From: Muscardinus avellanarius
Taxonomy: Eukaryota; Chordata; Mammalia; Rodentia; Gliridae
Direction of reading: 5' to 3'
DNA length: 64,000 nt
Assembly: GCA_963383645.1 (NCBI GenBank)
Contig: OY726565.1
Location: 35,631,529 to 35,695,528 of the forward strand
A model generated the notes under the pieces. It did no database searches and was not told the origin of the DNA. It was given only the letters and a program-made list of their open reading frames with translations. The number at the start of each line of letters is the position of its first letter. The first letter of the stretch is position 1. This document shows positions 1 to 10,400 of this stretch, piece after piece. The translations under genes were made by a program, and so were the position numbers.

Positions 1-181
1 TAGTACCCTCCCTGGACCTTTCTGTTAAATATCTTTAAAAAGTAATTCCAGAATTAAAAAAGTCAAAAGATATACATATTTAGGTTTATAGTTTAGACTA
101 CAACTTTAGAAAGTAAAGTGACAGCATAATTGTGTAACAAACTGAAGTAATGCTTAGAAGTGAATTAAAACATACTATGGG
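1..181. other. Unassigned AT-rich sequence
   Basis: No open frame, repeat family or RNA gene can be recognised here. It is simply the left flank of the L1 that begins near base 182. Confidence 0.4.
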
Positions 182-2090
182 GATATAGAGAAATAGGAAT
201 TCTTCCATGTTGTATCTTTCTTTTTATTTAATTCCAGGAATTTCTTTATATCTCCCCTTATTTCTGATCTTTCCCACTCATCATTCAATAGTATATCATT
301 CAATCTCCATGTATTGAAATAGTTTATTTTGGTCTTCCTATTGTTGATTTCTACATTCATTCCATTGTGGTCCGAAAAGATGCAGGGAATTATATTACAT
401 CTTTTGAATTTGCTGATGCTTGCTTTGTGGCCCAGGATGTGATCTATAAAAGTGAGCTATAGATTCAATGCAATTCCTATCAAAATACCAACAACATTCT
501 TTATATAGACTTAGAAAACTTAGTCATGAATTTTATATGGATAAAGAAAAGACCCAGAATAGCCAAAGCAATTCTCAGCAATAAGAACCATGTAGGAAGC
601 ATCACAATTCCGGACTTCAAATTATACTACAAAGCATAAGTAATAAAAACAGCATGGTGTTGGCATAACAACAGGCATATAGACCAATGGAACAATACAG
701 AAGATACAGAAACAAACCCACACACGTATAGTCAATTGATCTTTGACAAAGAGGCCAAACTCATACGTTGGAGAAAAGACAGTCTTTTCAACAAATGGTG
801 CTAGGTGAACTGGCTATCCACTTTTAGAAAGATGGAACAAAATCCTTACCTCTCACCATGCACAGGAATCAACTCAAGATAGATCAAAGACTTGGAAATT
901 AGACCAGAGACTGTGAAGCTTTTAGAGGAGGACACAAGATCAACCCTCCAACATATAGGCTCAGGTAGTAACCTTCTCAATAAGACCTCCAAAGCACAGA
1001 AAATTAAAACAAGAATTAACAAGTGGGATGGCATCACACTAAAAAGTTTCTGCTCATCAAAGGAAACCATCAAGAACCTAAAGAGAAAGTCTACAAAATG
1101 GGAGAAGATCTTTACCAACCACCACTATGATAGAAAGCTCCAAAGCTCCAAAGTCTCTACACTAGCAAAAAAAAAAAAAAAAAAAAAAAAACTAAATTAA
1201 GAAATGAGCAAATGAATTGAATAGACACTTCACAAAAGAAGAGATACAAATGGCCATTAGATACATTAAAAATGATCAACATCATTAACCAACAGGGAGA
1301 TACAAATCAAAACTACACTGAGATTCCATCTAACCCCAAGCAGAGTGCTAAGCATAAAGAAGTCAAATAACAACAAATGCTGCTGAGGATGTGGGGAAAT
1401 AGAAACTCTTTTATACTGTTGGTGGGAATGCAAATTAGTTCAGCTGCTATGGAGACTAGTGTGGAGATTTCTTAGAAAACTGGGAATAGATCCACCATAT
1501 GATCCAACTATACCTCTCCTTGGTATCTTTCCAAAGGGATTGAAATCAGAAAACTATAGTAACATAGGTATACCCATAATCACAGCAGCACAATTCGTAA
1601 TAGCCAAAATATGGAACCAACGTAGGTCTCCATGAACAGAACAATAGATTGCAAATTTATTTGAAATATACACAATGGAATTATACTCAGCAATAAAGAA
1701 GAACAAAATCATGTCATTCACAAGTAGATGGAAAGACCTGGAGAACATTAAGTGAGATCATCCAAGCAAAGAAAGAGAAGAAACATGTTTTCTCTAATAT
1801 GTCCAAACTGGGGAGTATTAGGGATACCAGAAAGATGGCAGATAATGAAGGGGAAACCCTAGCAAAGCTAGAAAGAAAGGGTAGGAGAGGAAGAAGGCTG
1901 TGGTTGATTAATGGAGAAACAATTAGAATATGTGTATAAATGTGAATGTAGCATGGTCAACCTGGATACTCACTTTTGGGAGGGGAAGGAAGGGGAAGTG
2001 AAATGGGAGGGCACTAAGTACTGTGTGAATGTATGCCATTGTCAATATGGTCTACATTATTATGTCAAACTATAGTGTACCAATAAAAAA
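182..2090 (+). mobile_element. L1 retrotransposon, 5'-truncated with inverted 5' segment
   Basis: About 182-447 is L1 ORF2 endonuclease-end sequence on the minus strand (the minus frame at 175-360 aligns with the same ORF2 part at 6408-6560). From about 458 the orientation flips to plus and runs through the ORF2 C-terminal part and 3' UTR to a terminal ccaataaaaaaaa near 2088. Stops and frameshifts break the protein; only short frames such as 892-1200 remain. A 5' inversion followed by a forward 3' part is the known product of twin priming during target-primed reverse transcription. The reverse transcriptase core between the two parts is missing. An A tract of about 25 nt at 1166-1191 is internal, not the tail. 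Confidence 0.85.
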
Positions 2091-2421
2091 AAGTTCAAAA
2101 AGAAGGAATATGCTGGAGTGGTAGAGAGTTGACCATACTTAGTTCATCCCAACATCCCTCAAACTCAAAAGGGAAGTACTGAGTGCACTCTTTACTCATA
2201 CAAGCAGCCATTTTCACATGTACCAAATATCTATTGCAAGTAAATCTATACTCTAAAAATTTCAATGTTTGATGCCTTTTCTGAGGTCCTGTTTGCCAAA
2301 TATTCACAGCCTATTTTCTTGCTTCATCTAGTGTCCAAATGTCATCTCTGCAGAAAAGTCCACCCGGACTTCACCAGTTTTATAAGGCTGATAATTAATG
2401 CACAGGTTAAGTGGATTAAAC
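2091..2421. other. Unassigned sequence between L1 and SINE
   Basis: No coding frame of note and no recognisable repeat beyond the L1 A-tail at the left edge. Confidence 0.35.
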
Positions 2422-2432
2422 AACAGGTATTT

Positions 2433-2650
2433 GCTGGATAGAGTGGCGCATGCTGCTTGTAATCCTAGAACTTGGAAGGCTGAGACAGGAAGATTGCGAT
2501 TGGCGGACAGGCTCATCTGCTTAGGGAGGCCCTTTGTAACTCAGTGACACCTGTTTCAAAATAAAAAAATAAAAAATAGGGTGTTTCTCAGAGGTAGAAT
2601 GCCCCTGGCTTCCATTCCCAGGACTGTAAAAGGAAAACAAAAACAAAAAC
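2433..2650 (+). mobile_element. Dimeric B1/ID-type SINE, long-left form
   Basis: 7SL-like left monomer (gtggcgcatg, ggctgagacagg), A-rich linker (caaaataaaa) and tRNA-like right monomer (tctcagaggtagaatgcccc), then an A-rich tail. Flanked by an imperfect direct repeat, aacaggtattt at 2422-2432 and aagcaggtattt at 2651-2662, consistent with L1-type target-site duplication. The copy is diverged (first part of the A box region altered) and probably old. Confidence 0.9.
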
Positions 2651-2834
2651 AAGCAGGTATTTATTTTCTCACTGTTCTGAAGGCTGGAAGTCCAGGATCC
2701 AAGTGCAGGCAATGACAGTTCCTTCTGAGCTCCTCTCCTTGGCACACAGAGGGCTTTTCTCTATCTCTTCATGAGCTTTTCCTGTAGGCACATGTGCCAC
2801 TAGTGTCTCTTCCTGTGTTCACATTTCCTCTTTT

Positions 2835-3043
2835 TTTGTGTGTGCGTCTGGGGATGGAACCCAGAGGCATTTGACCTCCAAGCTATACCCCCTGCCCAAT
2901 TTTTTTATTCTTTATTTTGAAACAGGGTCTCACTGAGTTGTGGAGGGTCTCACTAAGTAGCTGAGGCTGTCCGCAAACTGCGATCCTCCAGTCTCAGCCT
3001 CCTGAATGCTGAGATTATAAGCATGTGCCACCACGCTCGGCAT
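2835..3043 (-). mobile_element. Dimeric B1/ID-type SINE, long-left form
   Basis: Reverse-complement copy: right monomer first (ctggggatggaacccagagg), then linker (attctttattttgaaacagg), then left monomer ending ccaccacgctcggc. Direct repeats acatttcctctttt (2821-2834) and acattttctctttt (3044-3057) differ at one base and mark the insertion site. Confidence 0.92.
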
Positions 3044-3057
3044 ACATTTTCTCTTTT

Positions 3058-4253
3058 TATGAGAACACCAGTCAGACTGTCAGTACTCAACTTAATAAAT
3101 TCACTGAACTTAGTCACTCCTTTGAAGGCCTTGTCTTGAAGTACTGTATCCTCTGAGGTACTAGGAGTTAGGACTTCAACATATGAATCTGTAAAGAATA
3201 TAAGTTGGCCCATGCTACCTAATGTAATGACTTAGTTTTCCTCCTCACTATGACTTATTTTTCTTCTTAGCACATATTACTTGACATAATTTATATGTAT
3301 CTGCTTTTTCCTACAGCTCCTTCCACTGGAATGTATGCTTCATAAAGTACTCTCTTTTGCTCACTATAGTACTGCCACCAGCAAAGTAAGTCTCTGATGC
3401 AGCTTGCAAATACTTAATGAATAGCTGTTGCAATAACTCCTCCATATAAGGCACTTAGCTAGGCTAAGTAGGAGAGGTCCAGGAGGAAAACACCTGCAAG
3501 GGAGCAGACTCCAAAGGCACAGACTGTGGGAACAATGTGAATGCTCATCTAACCTTTGTGCTCCATTTGGGCACTGCTAGTGGGGATCACAGAGACAATC
3601 ATAAAATCCAGGGTAAATGTATATAAATATGTTAGTCCATGTGCAGACTAGATCATCTGGTTCTAGATTCATTCTCTGGAGAGTTTTCCTCAATAGCATT
3701 TCCTTTCTTTTGACTCAAAGACTGAGGATGAGAGCTTTAGAGGCTTACCTTCCTTTCTTTGTGATTACCCTCTATACTTACAATACTTTTACTTTCAAAA
3801 CGAAAGAGTTATATAACATTTCTTTTGAAAAAAGAAGGGGAAATCAAGAAGAAAATTTATGGCACAATACTTTAAATTCTTCTTATGTTTAAGAGCTTGT
3901 TTATTTTTGCAAAGTTAACATAAAGATGAATTTTGTTATATGTAATTTTATGTATGGATGTTCTGTATATATGTATTTTTCATAGAAGATGTTTTACTTA
4001 CATGTATCAAATTGTTAGTACATAATGGCTTTAACATACACAATTTTTCCCCTTTACTTATTAAAAAGCTGTACTGTTGATCTGTTCACAGAAGTCCTGC
4101 AGTTTAGTAATCAAAAGTATATAACATCAGTGTCTGAACATTATATACAACCACTAAGAAAAGCAAGTTAAACTAATAAAATGTTCTATATCCTGAGTTC
4201 TATTATATAAGACATTAACATCACCATATTTACTTGCATAAAATCTCATCAAG
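3058..4253. other. Non-repetitive intergenic sequence
   Basis: No gene, RNA or repeat family recognised. The frame at 3617-3892 has no recognisable domain and average base composition, so I do not call it coding. Confidence 0.4.
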
Positions 4254-4264
4254 AATAAAATTAA

Positions 4265-4477
4265 GCCAGGAGTGGTGGCACATGCTTATAATCCAAGCAT
4301 TCGGGAGGCTGAGACCTGGAGGATCGCAGTTCACGGACAGCCTCAGCTACTTAGTGAGGCCCTCTGAAACTCAGTGAGACCTGGTTTCAAAATAAAGAAT
4401 AAAAAATAGGGCAGGGGGTGTAGCTCAGAGGTCAAATGCCACTGGGTTCCATCCCCAGACCCGCAAAAATAAAATAA
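4265..4477 (+). mobile_element. Dimeric B1/ID-type SINE, long-left form
   Basis: Well-preserved copy: gccaggagtggtggcacatg start, linker caaaataaagaataaaaaat, right monomer gtgtagctcagaggtcaaat and ccccagacccgc end, then (AAAAT)n tail. Direct repeat aataaaattaa at 4254-4264 and 4478-4488. Confidence 0.93.
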
Positions 4478-4600
4478 AATAAAATTAATGAAATCAGTAC
4501 AAAACTTTCAACCAGTGAAATGTTACAGCTATATGTCAAATGCTTTGCTTCTTTGCTACTGGTACTTTACTTGTCTTTTTAGTTTTCCCTACATGAATAT

Positions 4601-4697
4601 GATATGTTTAGTGACCAGTGAATATAAGGAATCTTAGTAAATTTTCTCAGTAGGAATCTACTGAGATTCCTTATATTCACTGGTCACCATACATATC
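4601..4697. repeat. Long near-perfect inverted repeat (hairpin)
   Basis: Arm 1 (4611-4639) and arm 2 (4659-4687) are reverse complements at 28 of 29 positions, around a 19-base loop. Pairing continues outward to about 4601/4697 with two mismatches in ten. The loop contains an alternative inner hairpin (ctcagta ... tactgag, 4647-4666). It matches no element I recognise and could be a template-switch product or a tiny foldback element. Confidence 0.9.
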
Positions 4698-4917
4698 CAA
4701 AAGAGGTGTCTCTGAAACTATGTTTAGTTAAAAGATAATTCAGGCTGGATTCAAAATGGCAACTGAGGGACACAGCACTTCTCAGTAGCTGAAATAAAGT
4801 TCAACTACCGAGAAGGCAGAGTCTTAACCAACAAAATAAATATATCTCCGTAAGCAAAACAGATCCAGGAACCTCAGTGGAAGGAATTCAGAAACCCTGA
4901 ACCACGAGATCCACTGC

Positions 4918-4932
4918 AAAAAAAAAAAAAAA

Positions 4933-4973
<41 letters not shown>
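4918..4973 (+). repeat. A tract followed by (AAAT)n microsatellite in L1 5' UTR
   Basis: About 15 A residues followed by about ten taaa units. It sits right after gatccactgca, the same place where the L1 at 53.5 kb carries a GAA/CAA microsatellite (after gatccacagca), so an A-rich stretch native to this 5' UTR has expanded differently in the two copies. Confidence 0.9.
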
Positions 4974-5054
4974 AACTTCGAGCACCGATCCACCCACAGG
5001 AGCCAGCGCAGGTTGCGGGCCCAAAACGCAATCCCACAAAGACAAGATCAAAGA

Positions 5055-5453
5055 AGAATGTCCCCATGCCATATAATAATCAAAATGACCAACAAAGATG
5101 TCAAGAAAAGAATCTTTAAAGCAGTGAGAACAAAAGGACGGGTGACATATAGAGGCAAAACAATAAGAATCACCCCAGACTGTACAACCCAAGTCAAGAA
5201 TTGCCAGGAGAGACTGGCATGATGTGTTCCAGACCCTGGAAGAAAACAACTTCCAACCAAAAGTGCTATATACAGCAAAACTATTATAAAAATTGATGGA
5301 GAAATGAAAGTGTTCCAAGATAAAAACTTCAAAATATTCATGAATTCTAAGCCAACACTAGAGAAAATACTTAAAGAAATAAACCATAAAGAAGAAGAAA
5401 GAATCAGACTCCAGAACCAGAGAAGAGATGAAGTTGATCAGCAGGGCATCTAA
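5055..5453 (+). pseudogene. L1 ORF1 C-terminal remnant
   Basis: Encodes the C-terminal part of the L1 RNA-binding protein: the frame at 5083-5222 reads TNKDVKKRIFKAVRTKGRV, then RGKTIRITPD, and aligns with the ORF1 C-terminus of the L1 at 16182-16535. It is stopped at 5222 relative to family copies, and the rest runs in shifted frames to a taa at 5451-5453. That stop lies 45 bp before the ORF2 start codon, a normal inter-ORF spacing. The N-terminus and coiled coil are deleted. Confidence 0.8.
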
Positions 5454-5676
5454 GTAAAGAAGAAATAATATTATATCCAACAGAAGATAGAACACAAAAT
5501 GACAAGAAACAAACACCATATTTCAATAATAACACTGAACATCAAAGGACTTAACTCTCCAATCAAAAGACAGAGACTGGCAATGTGGATTAAAAAATAT
5601 AATCCAAATATATGCTGTTTGCAAGAAACTCAACTTACAGCAAAAGACATTCACAGACTGAAAGTGAAAGGATGGA

Positions 5677-5873
5677 TGCCGGGCATGGTGGTGCACGCTT
5701 GTAATTCTCATGCTTGGGAGGCAGGGACAGGAGGATAGGGCAGGTTCGAAGCCAGCCGTGCTGGTTTAAGAGACCCTGTTTCCAAATAAAAAAAATATAA
5801 AATTAGGTCTGGGAGTGTAACCTGGAGGTAGAAGGGTTTCAGGAACCCCAGTACCACCAAAAAAAAAAAAAAA
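5677..5873 (+). mobile_element. Dimeric B1/ID-type SINE, short-left form
   Basis: Short-left copy (ctggtttaagagaccctg instead of the longer cttagtgaggccc block), right monomer gtctgggagtgtaacctgga, A18 tail. A perfect 16-bp direct repeat aaagtgaaaggatgga (5661-5676 and 5874-5889) flanks it, so it inserted cleanly into the L1 endonuclease coding region and is younger than that L1. Confidence 0.95.
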
Positions 5874-7952
5874 AAAGTGAAAGGATGGAAAAAGATATAT
5901 CATACCAATGGGGACCAAAAACTGGCAGGAGTAGCAACACTGATATCCCACAAAATAGAATTTATGCTAAAACACATCAGAAGAGACAAAGAAGGGCACT
6001 TCCTTTTATTAAAAGGAACAATCCACCAAGAAGATATAATGATAGTAAATGTCTATGCCCTGAATGTGGGTACAACCACATTTGTAAAACAAAGCCTCTT
6101 GGACATCAAATCTCAAATAGACCCAAATACAATGATAGTGGAAGACTTCAATACACCTTTCATACCACTGGATAGGCCTTCAAGGCAAAAGATGAGTAAA
6201 GACTCTTCAGAACTAATGAAAACTATAAACCAAATGGACCTAATAGATATATAATGAATATTTCAACCAGGAACAACAGAATACACATTCTTCTCAGCAG
6301 CCCATGGCACCTTCTCCAAAATAGATCACATTCTGTGACACAAAGAAAGCACAAGCAAATTCAAAAGATGTAATGTAATTCCCTGCATCTTTTCAGACCA
6401 TAATGGAATGAAAGTAGAAATCAACAACAGGGAACCCAAAAGAAACTATTTAAATAAATGCAGATTGAATGATGCACTATTGAACGATGAGGGGGTAAGA
6501 TTGGAAATTAGGGGAGAAATAAAGAAATTTCTGGAATTAAATGAAACTAGGAAAACAAATTACCAAAATCTATGGGACACGCTGAAGATAGTGTTGAGAG
6601 GAAAGTTTATACCATTGAGTGCCCACATAAGAAGAAGAGAAAGTCACCAAACAAACAACCTAATGATACAACTCAAGGACCTAGAAAGATTGCAACAATT
6701 TAATTCCAAAGCCAGCAGAAGGCAGGAAATTACTAAAATCAGAGCAGAAATAAATAGAGAACACAAAAAGAACAATTCAAAGAATCAACAAAACAAAAAG
6801 CTGGTTCTTTGAGAAGGATTGACCAACTGCTGGCCAACCTAATCAAAAGAAAGAGAGAATTAACTCAAATTATTAAAATCAGAAATGAAAAAGGAGACAT
6901 CACCATAGACAGAGGGGAAATTCAAAGGATTATCAGAAACTATTTTAAGAATTTATACTCCAACAGACTGGAAAACATGGAAGAAATTGATAGATTTCTA
7001 AGCACAAATAACCTACCTAAACTGAACCAAGAGTACATAGCAAGCCTAAACCAACCAATAGCAAACAAAGAAATAGAAACAGCAATCAAAATTCTGCCAT
7101 CAAAGAAAAGCCCAGGCCATGACAAGTTTCCAGCTAAACTCTACAAAACTTTCAGTGAAGAACTAATACCAACACTTCACAAACTTGTTCCGGGAAATTG
7201 AAAGAGATGGAATTCTCCCTAATTCCTTCTATGAGGCCAGTATTACATTAATCATCAAATCAAATAAAGATACTTCAAGAAAGGAAAATTACAGACCAAT
7301 ATCCTTAATGAACATAGATACAAATATTTTTTTTTCAAATTTTTAAATTTAATTTTTATTTTTTATAAGTGGAACATATTGAGAGAGGTGTACATTTACA
7401 TTGTGCTTCATGCCTTTCCCCCTCCATTTCCCTCCCCCCCAATAGAGAGTGTCTAAATTAATTATGTTGTATTTATGCTATTACACATATTCATATGTAG
7501 CACCTCCATTGAACAACCTCAACTTTCTTCCTCTCCTATCCTTCCTTTCAAGCTTTGCTGAGATTTCCCCTCCATCATCTGGAGTCCCTCTGGTATTAGA
7601 ACTATTCTCTACTTTAGAAATATTAGAGAAAACTTATGTCCCTTCTTTTTTTGTGCTTGACTAATCTCACTTAACATAATGTTCTCCAGCTCCCTCCATC
7701 TTCTTGCAAATGCTATTATTTTATTCTTCTTTATAGCTGAATAGAATTCCATTGTGTGTTTTTCCCATAATTTTGCAATACATTCATCTGTTGATGGAGA
7801 TCTAGGTTGGTTACATATTTTGGCTATTACAAACTGTGCTGCTATGAACAAAAGTATGTATATGTTAATGTAGTTCTCTGACTTCAACCCCTTTGGAAAG
7901 ATACCCAGAGTGGTATAACCAGATCAAATGGTGAATCTATTCCCAGTTTTCT

Positions 7953-8156
7953 TTCTTTCTTTTTTTTTTTTTTGGTGGTACTGGGGTTCCTGGAAGCCCT
8001 TCTACCTCCGGCTACACTCCCAGACCTATTTTTACATTTTTATTTGGAAACAGGGTCTCCTAAACCAGCGCACGTGGCTGGCTTCGAACCTGCGCGATCC
8101 TCCTGTCTCTGCCTCCCAAGCGCGGGGATTACAAGCATGCGCCACCACGCCCGGCA
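7953..8156 (-). mobile_element. Dimeric B1/ID-type SINE, short-left form
   Basis: Minus-strand copy: T tail, ggtggtactggggttcctgg, linker, left monomer ending ccaccacgcccggc. A perfect 16-bp direct repeat ctattcccagttttct lies at 7937-7952 and 8157-8172. High similarity to the other short-left copies suggests recent insertion. Confidence 0.95.
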
Positions 8157-8814
8157 CTATTCCCAGTTTTCTAAAGAATCTCCACACTGATATCCACAGC
8201 AACTGAACTACTTTGCACTCCCACCAACAGTTTAAAAGAGTTCCTCTTTCCCCACATCCTCGCCAGCATTTGTTGTTGTTTGATTTCTTCATGTTTGCCA
8301 CTCTGATTGGGATTATATGGAATCTCAGCATAGTTTTGATTTGCATCTCCCTGATGGCTAGTGATGTTGAACATCTTTTCATGTGTCTATTGGCCATTTG
8401 TATCTCTTCTTTTGTGAAATGTCTATTCATTTCAGTTGCCCATTTCTTGATTGGGTTGTTTCTTTTGCTAGTATAGAGTCTTTTGAGCTCTTTGTATGTT
8501 CTGGATATTAGCCCCCTATCAGAGTGGTGGCTGGTAAAGATCTCCCATTCTGTATGCTTCCTCTTTAGGTTCTTGATGGTTTCCTTTGATAAGAAGAAAC
8601 TTTTTAGTTTGAAGAGATCCCACATATTAATTCTTGCTTTAATTTCCTGCGCTTTGGAAGTCTTATTGAGAAAGTTACTGCCTGTACCGATATGTTGGAG
8701 TGTTGATCCTATGCCTTTCTCTAATAACTTCACAGTCTCTGGTCTAATTTCCAAGTCTTTGATCCATCTCGAGGTGATTCCTGTGTATGGTGAGAAGTAA
8801 GGATTCAGATCCAA
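8157..8814 (-). pseudogene. L1 ORF2 C-terminal domain, long open frame
   Basis: Part of the longest open frame in the window (260 residues, 8032-8814 minus). It opens MDLNPYFSPYTGITSRWIKD and includes LSKETIKNLKRKHTEWEIF. It contains the C-terminal cysteine motif region [19 protein letters not shown], where other L1 copies have His in place of the Asn, so the Cys-Cys-His-Cys set is imperfect. The frame then reads on into the inserted SINE, giving a non-L1 tail. It lacks endonuclease and RT domains and is not a functional gene. Confidence 0.8.
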
Positions 8815-9706
8815 CTTTCTACAAATAAATAGCCAGTTTTCCCAGCACCATTTGTTGAAAAGGCTATCTTTTTTTCAGCGTATGAATTTGGCCCCTTTGT
8901 CAAAGATCAGTTGACTATAGATGTGTGGGTTTGTTTCTGTATCTTCTATTCTGTTCCACTGGTCAGTCTGCCTATTGTTGTGCCAATACCATGCTGTTTT
9001 TACTACTATTGCTCTATAGTATAATTTGAAGTCTGGGATTGTGATGCCTACTGCCTGGTTCTTGTTGCTGAGAAAAATGCTTTGGCTATTCTGGGTCTTT
9101 TCTTTCTCCATACAAAATTCATAACTAGCTAAACACATTAAAAACCATATCAAGAGAATTGTACACAATGACCAAGTTGGTTTCATCCCAGAAAAGCAAG
9201 GCTGTTTCAACATACGCAAATCAATACATGTTATTCATCACATTAATAGAACTGAGAACAAAAAACACATGATCATATCAATAGATGCTGAAAAAGTATT
9301 CGATAAAATCCAACACCCATTTATATTAAAAACACTGCAGAAAATTGGAATAGAAGGAACATATTTCAACATCATTAAGGCTATATATAATAAACCCAAA
9401 GCCAACATCATATTGAATGGAAAAAAACTGAAAGAATTCCCTTTAAAATCAGGCACAAGACAAGGATGCCCATTATCACCTCTCCTTTTCAGTTTAGTCC
9501 TTGAGACTCTTGTCACAGCAATAAGACAAGAGAAGGAAATCAGAGGAATTCAAATCGGAAGAGAGGAATTAAAACTATCCTTATTTGCAGATAATATGAT
9601 TCTTTACCTAGAAGATCCAATGAACTCAATGTGTTTGTAGCACATTAACCTCACTAAGATGTGAATTGCAAGGCACTAATAAAATAATTTTAAAAACCCT
9701 AAACAA

Positions 9707-9930
9707 GCTGGGTATGGTGGTGCACATTTGTAATCCCAGTATTCAGGAGGCTGAGATGGGAGAATTGCATTTCACGGACAGCCTAAGCTACTACTTAGTG
9801 AGGCCCTCTGCAACTTACTGAGACCCTGTTTCAAAATAAAGAATGAAAAAATGGGCAGGGTGTATAGCTCAGAGGTCGAATGCCTCTGGGTTCTATCCCC
9901 AGACCTGCAAAAAATTAAAAAAAAAACAAA
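9707..9930 (+). mobile_element. Dimeric B1/ID-type SINE, long-left form
   Basis: Left monomer gctgggtatggtggtgcaca, cttagtgaggccctctgcaa block, caaaataaagaatgaaaaa linker, right monomer tagctcagaggtcgaatgcc and an A-rich tail. No clear direct repeat; the boundaries are approximate. Confidence 0.9.
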
Positions 9931-10139
9931 AACAGAAACAGATATCAAACCTTTCAATGGAAGAACCAGTACTAAAATTTTATATACAAAATGTATCAAG
10001 CATTTACATATAGATAATTGCCCTAGCATATCAACTTTTGCTACCAATCAAAAGGGAGCTGTGGTGCAAAACATACAAATGAAGACTGCCTTATTGAGAG
10101 GAGAGGAGACAATGAAGTGACCCTTGTTATATAAAATAA

Positions 10140-10400
10140 AGATGACTTCAGAGATGTCAGGAGGTAGTGGGGTTTGGAGGAATTCTACTGCAGATATGAC
10201 TGCCAGGATAGCCTCTCTGGAAAGGTGATACTCTTATCTGAGTACAGATGTGAGTAAAGATGTGAGAGGCAAGAAACTGCTAAATATGATAGGATTTAAG
10301 GAAACAGCATTCAAGACCAAAGAATAAGAAAAAACACTCTGAGGCAGAAACACAAAGAACATGTTCAAGAAACATAGAATAAGTGGTTTGATATAATATT
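10140..10400 (+). mobile_element. Possible ancient mammal-wide repeat
   Basis: The order of short blocks (gaaacagcattcaagacc, cactctgaggcagaaac, gaacatgttcaagaaacata) resembles a very old dispersed mammalian repeat whose consensus reads gagcattccaggcag...ccctgaggcaggaa...tgttcaaggaacag. This is recall of a family pattern, not an alignment, and I cannot name the family securely. Confidence 0.4.

Larger units (their letters stand above)
7328..9109 (-). mobile_element. 5'-truncated L1 nested in an older L1
   Basis: Reads on the minus strand from an A-tail (T-rich on plus, 7328 on) through 3' UTR and the ORF2 C-terminal part to a truncation near 9109. Interrupts the reverse transcriptase of the plus-strand L1: host sequence aacatagatacaaat on the left resumes at tacaaaattcataac on the right, and the short shared atacaaa is the probable target duplication. 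It carries its own SINE at 7953-8156, so the order of events is outer L1, this L1, then the SINE. Confidence 0.92.
4744..9632 (+). mobile_element. L1 retrotransposon with internal deletion and nested insertions
   Basis: Starts with an L1 5' end (aaaatggcaactgaggga) that matches the L1 at 53.5 kb. After about 290 bp of 5' UTR it jumps near 5035 straight into the ORF1 C-terminal part, so most 5' UTR and ORF1 are deleted. ORF2 starts at 5499. A SINE (5677-5873) interrupts the endonuclease and another L1 (7328-9109) interrupts the reverse transcriptase. Sequence resumes at about 9119 and stops just after the catalytic motif at about 9632. The ORF2 C-terminus and 3' UTR are absent, so the 3' end was lost after insertion or by rearrangement. 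Confidence 0.88.
5499..9640 (+). pseudogene. L1 ORF2 (endonuclease-reverse transcriptase), broken
   Basis: ATG at 5499 opens an apurinic-type endonuclease domain (ITLNIKGLNSPIKRQRLAMW; LQETQL with the expected catalytic Glu). After the SINE the frame resumes at 5877 (GWKKIYHTNGDQKLAGVA; EDFNTP) to a stop at 6254. Further shifted frames lie at 6408-6812 and 6809-7201 (PSKKSPGHDKFPAKLYKTF, start of the RT domain). After the nested L1, frame 9269-9640 holds RT blocks ([28 protein letters not shown]). The catalytic loop reads FADN where the family has FADD, so the second Asp is lost. The protein is dead in several independent ways. Confidence 0.87.

Noticed and set aside
4824..5318. 164-residue minus-strand frame
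   Set aside because: Antisense to the L1 5' UTR and ORF1 end; the poly-Phe/Ile/Tyr part is the AAAT repeat read backwards. Not a known L1 antisense protein as far as I can tell.
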